A stretch of 17,597 nucleotides of DNA, from contig JBJHAX010000044.1 in the NCBI GenBank assembly GCA_050480705.1, positions 1 to 17,597 on the forward strand, given 5' to 3'. Shown here in pieces: positions 14,308-17,597 of the stretch. How positions within the stretch are numbered: the first letter of the stretch is position 1; every line of letters starts with the position of its first letter. Made by a program: the position numbers and the translations under genes. This stretch comes from JBJHAX01 sp050480705. GTDB lineage: Bacteria > Actinomycetota > Nitriliruptoria > Nitriliruptorales > Nitriliruptoraceae. The notes below the pieces were generated by a model. It did no database searches. It saw nothing but the letters and a program-made list of their open reading frames with translations, and had not been told where the DNA came from.

Positions 14308-14472
14308 CTACGGATCGGGTACCACCGAGAACTGGAACAGCAGCAGCGTGCCGAGACCCATCGCAAGCATTCCCGCCGGCGCCCACGTCCATCCGCGACT
14401 CCAAGGCCATACGGGTGCGGTGACGACGATCAAGACTGCGAGCACCGAGACGATGACCACGGTGCGCCACAT
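14308..14472 (-). CDS. 54-aa DUF3309-like small membrane protein
   Basis: A short gene in the gap between the CPBP and VanY-like genes. The ATG is at 14472, the TAG stop at 14308-14310. The 54 residues have a first hydrophobic segment (4-19), the motif VWPWSRGWTWAPAGM, and a second hydrophobic segment (34-51). The WP-x-SRxW-x-x-x-P-x-G pattern is that of DUF3309 small membrane proteins, which have no known function. A GGGGG stretch 4 bases upstream is a weak ribosome site. It lies 78 bp after the VanY-like stop on the same strand and may be co-transcribed with it. Confidence 0.65.
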   Translation of the reverse strand: MWRTVVIVSVLAVLIVVTAPVWPWSRGWTWAPAGMLAMGLGTLLLFQFSVVPDP

Positions 14473-14549
14473 GCTGCCCCCGATCGTCGAGGCCCCCGGC
14501 GGCGGGCCTGTCGCAGATCAGTGCGAGAGGTCCGAGCGCGGGGATCCGT

Positions 14550-15764
14550 CTACCGGCCGTTGGTTGACCAATGCCACGCCTCGCTCGCCAGAACGCGGAG
14601 GCCGAACCGGGATGCGTTGGACCTGAGCCAATCGAACGCGCGATTGCCGCGACAGCTCGACGCGGATGAGGGATAACAGAGCGTGCGTCCTTGATAGGTG
14701 AAGTCGATCGCGAGGCCCTGCTCATGCGCTGACTCTCCGGGCCGTGCCGTCGGGATGCGACACGAGCTTGCCGGCGATGCATTGATATCCGGGCAGCCGT
14801 TGGCTCGCCGAAGCGCCGCCTGCGCGTTCGAGGATCGATAGCCCGAGCCTCCGAGGACGATGCCGTCCTGGCGGGCCGCGTCGAGCAGCGCTTGCAGGGA
14901 CGGGCCAAGCTCACTCGCGACGGTGATGCCACCCACGGTCACGAGCCCCGCCGCCGACCGAGCTGCCTGCGCTGCACGCGCGCGCTCCCGTTCGCGCGCA
15001 CGTTCTCGTTCGAGCTCTCGCTCGAGCTCACGTAGCTGCTGCTGCGTCGCCTGTTGCCGGCCGGCCGTCTGCGTCAATCGCTCTCGCTCGGCGGCGACAG
15101 CGATATCGGCGTCCGCGACGAGCTGGGTCAGCCGAGCGTGAGCCGCTGCCGCGTCGTCACGAGCGACAGCCGCATCAGCGAGACGCTCCTGTTGCGTCTG
15201 CACGTGATCACGTGCGCGTGCGGCTAGGGCTTCGGCTGTGACCCGCAGCGCCGCGGCTTCCTCGACCGCACGCTGGCGTTCCAGCATCTCACGCTGGACG
15301 AAGTGCAGGGAGTCCGCCAGGTCACGTGGACCGCTGGAGCTCGTCAGGATCTGCAGCGTGCGCACCGATGTCGAGACCGATGCGGGACCGTGCTTGTACG
15401 CGTACGCGACGAACTCGGCAGTCCGCCGCTCATTCTCCCGAAGCTGAGCCTCGGTCGACCGCAGCTCGTCCGCTGCCGCGCGCGCCTGCTCGCCGGCGCG
15501 GGCTGCGTCTTCTTCCGCTTCCAGCTCGTCAGCCTGCTTGCGCAGCAGCTCCTCGGCCGCAGAACCCAATGACTGGTCGAGCGAGGCTGCATGCTGGCGG
15601 GCGGCCTCCACGGCCCGTTCAGCCTCGCGCTTCTCAGCCTCGAGCTCGCGAAGCTCTCGACGAACGTCGTCCATCTCGGACGTCTGGGCCGACGCCGACG
15701 ACGCGCCGACAGCGAGGAACCCGAGGAGCGCGAGTGAAGCAACGACGTGGGACCGCGGCGACAC
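14550..15764 (-). CDS. Secreted coiled-coil protein with C-terminal VanY-type (M15B) D,D-carboxypeptidase domain
   Basis: A 404-aa protein with a signal peptide (cut after ASA near residue 26), a long coiled coil (about 28-275, very rich in Glu, Ala and Arg) and a C-terminal peptidase domain. The domain shows GYRSSNAQ, the zinc motif SAHEQGLAIDF (H347, D354) and EAWHW (E395, H398), the M15B ligand set. Four cysteines in the insert before and after the zinc motif could pair as disulfides. The coiled coil resembles those of cell-wall hydrolases and their activators (PcsB/EnvC-like). Expected role: trimming of peptidoglycan stem peptides. GTG 15764 follows AGGAG by 6 bases. Palindrome site 4 lies 71 bp upstream, which places a cell-wall enzyme in the proposed BlaI set. 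Confidence 0.88.
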   Translation of the reverse strand: MSPRSHVVASLALLGFLAVGASSASAQTSEMDDVRRELRELEAEKREAERAVEAARQHAASLDQSLGSAAEELLRKQADELEAEEDAARAGEQARAAADELRSTEAQLRENERRTAEFVAYAYKHGPASVSTSVRTLQILTSSSGPRDLADSLHFVQREMLERQRAVEEAAALRVTAEALAARARDHVQTQQERLADAAVARDDAAAAHARLTQLVADADIAVAAERERLTQTAGRQQATQQQLRELERELERERARERERARAAQAARSAAGLVTVGGITVASELGPSLQALLDAARQDGIVLGGSGYRSSNAQAALRRANGCPDINASPASSCRIPTARPGESAHEQGLAIDFTYQGRTLCYPSSASSCRGNRAFDWLRSNASRFGLRVLASEAWHWSTNGR

Positions 15765-15835
15765 GCTCGCTCCTGCGCTCGGACGATTGGGGCCACCATC
15801 AGGCGCCAGCCAGGCGGAGGCGACCCCAACGTAGT

Positions 15836-15851
15836 GCTACGGAAGCGTAGT
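15836..15851. promoter_or_regulatory. Operator-like palindrome, site 4 (GCTACGGAAGCGTAGT)
   Basis: Same 5-6-5 layout with one arm mismatch (GCTAC-N6-GTAGT); the inner CTACG-GAAG-CGTAG is perfectly symmetric. It is 71 bp upstream of the VanY-like GTG and within the 204-bp gap after ccmG/tlpA. On the minus strand TACGCT gives a possible -10 box. Confidence 0.68.
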
Positions 15852-15869
15852 AGTTCTTGGCGCGGAACC

Positions 15870-15883
15870 GGAGCGTGCGCTCC
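15870..15883. other. GC-rich hairpin downstream of the ccmG/tlpA gene
   Basis: GGAGCG-TG-CGCTCC is a 6-bp stem with a 2-base loop, 86 bp after the ccmG/tlpA stop and upstream of operator site 4. No T-run follows on the minus strand, so it would be a weak or non-canonical terminator at best. The rest of the 15765-15968 gap shows no gene. Confidence 0.25.
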
Positions 15884-15968
15884 TGACCGCATGGCCGGTG
15901 TGCTTCGCGCCCCACCGACGACCGCCAGCTCGTTCCATGCGAGCCGCTCGATCCAGGCTGAACCGTCT

Positions 15969-16586
15969 CTATCCGCCGGGCTGAGTCTGGACTGGACCGC
16001 GCACGACCGACCGCGGGTCACGGCCCGCGAGCACGTCGTCGATCGTGGTGGCGAGCAGGGAGTAGTTCACCTCGCCCGTCAGCTTGGCGACGACGATCCC
16101 GTCGCGATCCAGGATGTAGGTCTCAGGGATGCCGAAAACGCCGAAGTCCATCGCGGCTCGCGATCCAGGGTCGGTGTAGTGCTCGTAGCCGCGGCCGAGC
16201 TCATCGAGGAACCGTATTGCGCTTGGCTCAGAGTCCTGGAAGACGACACCGACGAACGTCACTCCGTGCTCGCTGTAGGCGGCGGCCGCCTGGACCAGCG
16301 CGGGATGCTCGTTGCGGCAAGGCACGCACCAGGACGCCCAGAAGTTGACGACCGCGATGTTGCCTTCGAGGTCGTCGGGCAGCACCAGCTCGCCGTCGCC
16401 TTCCAGGGCCGGCAACCGCAGCTGGGGTGCGGCCTGGCCGATGAGCGGCGAGTCGACCGCACCGGTGTCGAACCCGATGCGGGAGCCGAAGATCGCGCCG
16501 ACACCGATGACGAGCACCCCGGCGAGCAGCGCGAGCCGCAACGGCCACCGCGGTCGCCGTGCCGCCTGGTGCTCGGTCTCGGTCAT
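15969..16586 (-). CDS. CcmG/TlpA/DsbE-like membrane-anchored thioredoxin for cytochrome c maturation
   Basis: A 205-aa protein with an N-terminal membrane helix (about 15-34) and a TlpA-type thioredoxin domain. The redox motif WCVPC (C87, C90) follows VNFWAS, and the conserved GVFGIPETYILD loop contains the cis-proline and the glutamate-containing patch typical of CcmG/ResA. Such proteins reduce the heme-binding cysteines of apocytochrome c using electrons from CcdA, which is also present here (12714). The ATG overlaps the stop of the upstream TPR gene (ATGA). The upstream part of this operon is lost at the junction near 16800, so other cytochrome c maturation genes probably belonged before it. 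Confidence 0.93.
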   Translation of the reverse strand: MTETEHQAARRPRWPLRLALLAGVLVIGVGAIFGSRIGFDTGAVDSPLIGQAAPQLRLPALEGDGELVLPDDLEGNIAVVNFWASWCVPCRNEHPALVQAAAAYSEHGVTFVGVVFQDSEPSAIRFLDELGRGYEHYTDPGSRAAMDFGVFGIPETYILDRDGIVVAKLTGEVNYSLLATTIDDVLAGRDPRSVVRGPVQTQPGG

Positions 16587-16825
16587 CGACGTTCGCCCGG
16601 CTCGGAACCCAGCTGCTCCAGACGCGCGTCGATTTCGGTGCGTGCCGTCGGGTCGAGGTCGAACTCGGTGGTGAGCTGTCGGAACAGCTGACGGGCGAGC
16701 TCGTCATCACCCGCTGCCTCGGCCAGCTCGGCGCGCACCCACGTCGCCTCGACGTCGCGGGGTGCGCGCTCCAGGGCGGCGTCGGCAAGCTCGACCACCT
16801 GGTGGAAGGGGTGAAGGAGGGCCAT
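16583..16825 (-). CDS. TPR protein fragment, probably the C-terminus of a CcmH/CcmI-like cytochrome c maturation protein, 5' truncated
   Basis: About 75 convincing residues remain. They form two to three amphipathic helices of tetratricopeptide type, for example VELADAALERAPRD, TWVRAELAEAAGDDELARQLF and a last helix EIDARLEQLG. Coupling by ATGA to the ccmG/tlpA gene and the common CcmG-CcmH-CcmI order suggest the TPR part of CcmH/CcmI. The credible protein sequence stops near base 16803; beyond it the same bases encode a better protein on the plus strand. The ATG at 16825 has no ribosome site and is given only as the limit of the callable frame. The gene seems cut at the junction, not naturally short. 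Confidence 0.6.
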   Translation of the reverse strand: MALLHPFHQVVELADAALERAPRDVEATWVRAELAEAAGDDELARQLFRQLTTEFDLDPTARTEIDARLEQLGSEPGERR

Positions 16826-16906
16826 GCGAGCGCGGTGCTGGCGGCGCTTTTGGGTTGGAGCATAGCCACTACCGGTCTGGTGGAGCATGTGTTCGCGATC
16901 GGCTGA
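16796..16906 (+). pseudogene. C-terminal fragment of an unidentified membrane protein, 5' truncated at the junction
   Basis: The plus frame ending at TGA 16904-16906 reads as a believable protein tail of about 36 residues, with a membrane helix after VEGVKEGHAS (AVLAALLGWSIATTGLVEH). Upstream of about 16795 this frame becomes the reverse-strand shadow of the TPR gene, so its front is missing. Base use is less GC-biased at third positions than in the block to the left. I do not recognise the family. Confidence 0.45.
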
Positions 16907-17002
16907 GCACGCCAAAGTTGTGCCCTGTTGCCCTAATTCCGCCGGACTCGACCCCCAGAGTGCGGTCCCGCAGGCGCGCCCGTCGACAAGATTTGCCGCC
17001 AG

Positions 17003-17015
17003 GACGAATTTCGTC
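17003..17015. promoter_or_regulatory. Palindrome GACGAATTTCGTC upstream of the RND adaptor gene
   Basis: A perfect 6-1-6 inverted repeat in the 180-bp gap between the truncated fragment and the RND adaptor gene, 71 bp before the GTG. It could be an operator for a local efflux regulator. The rest of this gap shows no gene or clear terminator. Confidence 0.3.
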
Positions 17016-17086
17016 ATAAACCATCGACGGAATTGGGTCGTACCATCGTATAGCTCTTGATCGAAACGATGACGGAGGATGGCCCT

Positions 17087-17597
17087 GTGCTATCCCTGAC
17101 CCGACAGATATTGGCGGCAGCGTTGCTGATCGGCGTGCTTGGCGGCGGTTGGTGGCTGTTGCAGCCGACCGATGACGCCGGCCCGGCCGCCGGCCGCGGC
17201 TTTCGCGGCGGCCCGCCGACAGTCGTCGTCGCCGCCGTCGAAGCGGCACCGCTGGTTGAGCGGTTTCGCGGCATCGGTTCGGCCGGGGCGGTGCGTTCGA
17301 TTTCGGTCTTCCCGCAAGCCAGCGGCGAGGTGGTGGAATTGGCCGTCTCGGCCGGCGACCGGGTCGCCGCCGGCGCCATGCTGGTGCGGCTTGACGATGC
17401 CGTCGAAACCCTCTCCCTGGAGCGGGCGGAGGTCGATGTCGAAGACGCCCGGCTGCGCTTCAACCGCATTCAGCAGTTGCGCCCGTCTGGTGCCGTTTCC
17501 GCCAGCCAGATGGATGAAGCGCGACTGGCTCTGGCCTCCGCCGAAGCCAGTGCGGCGACCGCGCGGCTGGCGCTGGAGCGCCGCACCGTGCGCGCCC
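17087..17597 (+). CDS. RND efflux membrane fusion protein (HlyD/AcrA/MexA family), 3' truncated by window edge
   Basis: The first 170 residues are visible: an N-terminal membrane anchor (about 5-25), a Gly/Pro-rich spacer, then the barrel-sandwich entry (VVVAAVEAAPLVERFRGIGS), the biotinyl-lipoyl half motif (PQASGEVVELAVSAGDRVAAG, LVRLDD) and the start of the alpha-helical hairpin (SLERAEVDVEDARLRF, with SGAVSASQMDEA). This order is that of periplasmic adaptor subunits, which link an inner-membrane RND pump to an outer-membrane channel. GTG 17087 follows GGAGG by 8 bases; ATG 17069 in the same frame is an alternative. Such adaptors belong to diderm bacteria, so it does not fit the actinobacterial genes to the left. 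The frame is open to the window end. Confidence 0.88.
   Translation, partial: MLSLTRQILAAALLIGVLGGGWWLLQPTDDAGPAAGRGFRGGPPTVVVAAVEAAPLVERFRGIGSAGAVRSISVFPQASGEVVELAVSAGDRVAAGAMLVRLDDAVETLSLERAEVDVEDARLRFNRIQQLRPSGAVSASQMDEARLALASAEASAATARLALERRTVRA

Noticed and set aside
14310..14330. ACTACGG half-site near 14307-14313
   Set aside because: No second arm at the required spacing, and it overlaps the stop of the DUF3309-like gene.
15000..15060. Repetitive CGAGCTC/CGTTCTCG run as a possible DNA repeat or array
   Set aside because: It encodes the Glu/Arg coiled coil (ERERAR type) of the VanY-like protein; the repetition is at protein level and there are no regular spacers.
1..17597. CRISPR arrays, tRNA or rRNA genes, insertion sequences
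   Set aside because: No regular direct repeats with spacers, no cloverleaf or rRNA signature, and no transposase or terminal inverted repeats were seen; the break near 16800 has no element ends.

Overview
This is a high-GC window. Bases 1 to about 16800 read as one block of Gram-positive, probably deep-branching actinobacterial chromosome. Signs are many GTG starts, strong AGGAGG-type ribosome binding sites, lipoprotein signal peptides on copper and thiol proteins, a DsbA/VKOR pair, BlaI/M56 regulators and actinobacterial families such as DUF305, DUF3105 and CopC-CopD fusions. The exact lineage is not determined. The last ~800 bases look different: a truncated membrane-protein tail and an RND-type (HlyD/AcrA) membrane fusion protein of proteobacterial style. 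Two unrelated truncated genes abut near 16795-16805, so the contig is either chimeric there or carries a recent rearrangement.

Layout. (1) 3-464: end of an M23 peptidase. (2) 488-4840, minus strand: a copper operon copC-copD fusion > ycnI-like > 613-aa polytopic membrane protein. (3) 4992-8180, plus strand: sco1 > dsbA-like > vkor, overlapping by a few bases, then blaI > M56 peptidase, also overlapping. (4) pyrE (8221-8907) converges with a small four-helix membrane protein (8904-9332) through shared stop-codon bases. (5) 9436-12514, minus strand: a cupredoxin lipoprotein, and upstream of it a four-gene run (140-aa membrane-anchored protein, thioredoxin-like lipoprotein, DUF3105 lipoprotein, DUF305 protein). 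(6) 12714-14277, plus strand: ccdA and a CPBP intramembrane protease. (7) 14308-16825, minus strand: a 54-aa DUF3309-like protein, a coiled-coil VanY-type D,D-carboxypeptidase, and a ccmG/tlpA gene preceded by a truncated TPR gene. (8) about 16796-17597: the foreign-looking end.

The main observation is a repeated operator-like palindrome, ACTAC-N6-GTAGT. There are four copies with identical geometry (4941, 9837, 12675, 15836) and a fifth symmetric variant ACGAC-N6-GTCGT (12538). All are intergenic, and most sit 20-35 bp before a start codon. They flank copCD/sco1, the cupredoxin, ccdA, the thioredoxin/DUF3105/DUF305 operon and the VanY-like gene. The only regulator visible in the block is the BlaI/M56 pair. 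I infer a local BlaI-type regulon that joins extracytoplasmic copper handling, disulfide formation (DsbA-VKOR), disulfide reduction and cytochrome c maturation (CcdA-CcmG) and peptidoglycan trimming. The likely physiological theme is assembly and protection of copper- and heme-containing respiratory proteins outside the membrane. The regulator-operator link is inference, not something the sequence proves.
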